Of a stretch of 64,000 nucleotides of DNA, positions 63,688-64,000 are shown in pieces. Made by a program: the position numbers and the translations under genes. The notes under the pieces were generated by a model. The model ran no database searches, was not told the origin of the DNA, and worked only from the letters and a program-made list of their open reading frames with translations. Source of the DNA: Cotesia glomerata (lineage: Eukaryota; Arthropoda; Insecta; Hymenoptera; Braconidae); contig NC_058159.1 of the NCBI RefSeq assembly GCF_020080835.1, forward strand, positions 6,634,001 to 6,698,000, given 5' to 3'. Every line of letters starts with the position of its first letter. Position 1 is the stretch's first letter.

Positions 63688-64000
63688 ATACAACCGAGAT
63701 AGAAATCATACGGATTGGAGTGATTGAGTGTAGTTTGTCTCTCGACTTTGACTACTGCATCAAACGTCAACGGTTTTTTTTTTTTTTTTGTATTTTTCTC
63801 TTTTTTTATGTACTCGCTCCAATTAAAAAATTTATTGTTTTTTATACTACTTTTTTTTTATTTATTTTTATTGATACTAATTGAGAGTTAATTGAGAATT
63901 ATCCGATTGAAATTTGTTGCAATGTTTTTTTTTTATACTCCTAATTTTTTGGTTTTAATTTATAAATAAAAATTCGACAAGTTTGTACTCAGAAAATATT

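Larger units (their letters stand above)
42724..64000. other. 21-kb stretch without a recognisable gene (5' intron or upstream DNA of sbb)
   Basis: No open frame here resembles a known protein; the longest are artefacts of AT or GT microsatellites. It must contain or precede the sbb 5' non-coding exon, but no donor could be singled out. Repeats inside are listed separately. Stretches of more balanced composition at about 46,680-47,250, 53,690-54,230, 57,030-57,600 and 63,240-63,600 are the better candidates for promoters, non-coding exons or enhancers. Confidence 0.5.

Overview
The window looks like AT-rich animal nuclear DNA, most likely from an insect. Genes have GT-AG introns of 0.8 to 18 kb, GC-rich exons stand out from A/T-rich surroundings, there are long AT, GT and AAT microsatellites, and the intergenic and intronic DNA is full of short inverted-repeat elements and Helitron-like insertions. 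The coding style and repeats fit a hymenopteran, perhaps a parasitoid wasp, but this placement is inference.

Only two protein-coding genes can be supported, both on the minus strand. (1) At the left edge (1 to about 2.65 kb) is the 5' part of a gene whose N-terminal exon resembles the inner centromere protein INCENP; it continues off the window. (2) From about 42.7 kb down to 9.03 kb lies a nearly complete scribbler/brakeless gene, orthologous to vertebrate ZNF608/ZNF609. It has five coding exons: 42173-40356, 21958-21835, 14867-12659, 11869-11088 and 9100-9030. All four junctions keep the reading frame and rebuild family blocks (EWDIG...LIIDLDAD, EPECLGPCEPGTSV, VNVTW, a single C2H2 finger, SPAYSDIS, ALDLLQHHAS, VASQQ-like C-terminus). 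From the ATG at 42173 the protein is 1,667 residues. An acceptor at 42723 shows that at least one further 5' non-coding exon lies upstream, at a place I could not identify.

Layout: 1-2.65 kb INCENP-like gene; about 2.65-5.2 kb intergenic, full of inverted-repeat elements; about 5.2-9.03 kb probable sbb 3'UTR; 9.03-14.87 kb the three 3' coding exons; 14.87-21.83 kb intron; 21.84-21.96 kb the small domain exon; 21.96-40.36 kb an 18.4 kb intron; 40.36-42.72 kb the large N-terminal exon; 42.72-64 kb no recognisable gene (5' intron or upstream DNA of sbb) with many repeats.

The main points for a second look are: a Helitron-like element that makes up nearly all of an INCENP-like intron; an open GC-rich frame past the sbb stop codon (possible readthrough); an N-terminal sbb exon whose layout parallels the human exon that makes circZNF609, with an in-frame stop just past the hypothetical back-splice; a short-isoform reading frame through the same donor; an upstream ORF overlapping the start; a GC-rich nested palindrome at 52.6-53.1 kb; and a family of about a dozen dispersed 80-120 bp hairpins. 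I found no virus, toxin, CRISPR array or bacterial-type system.
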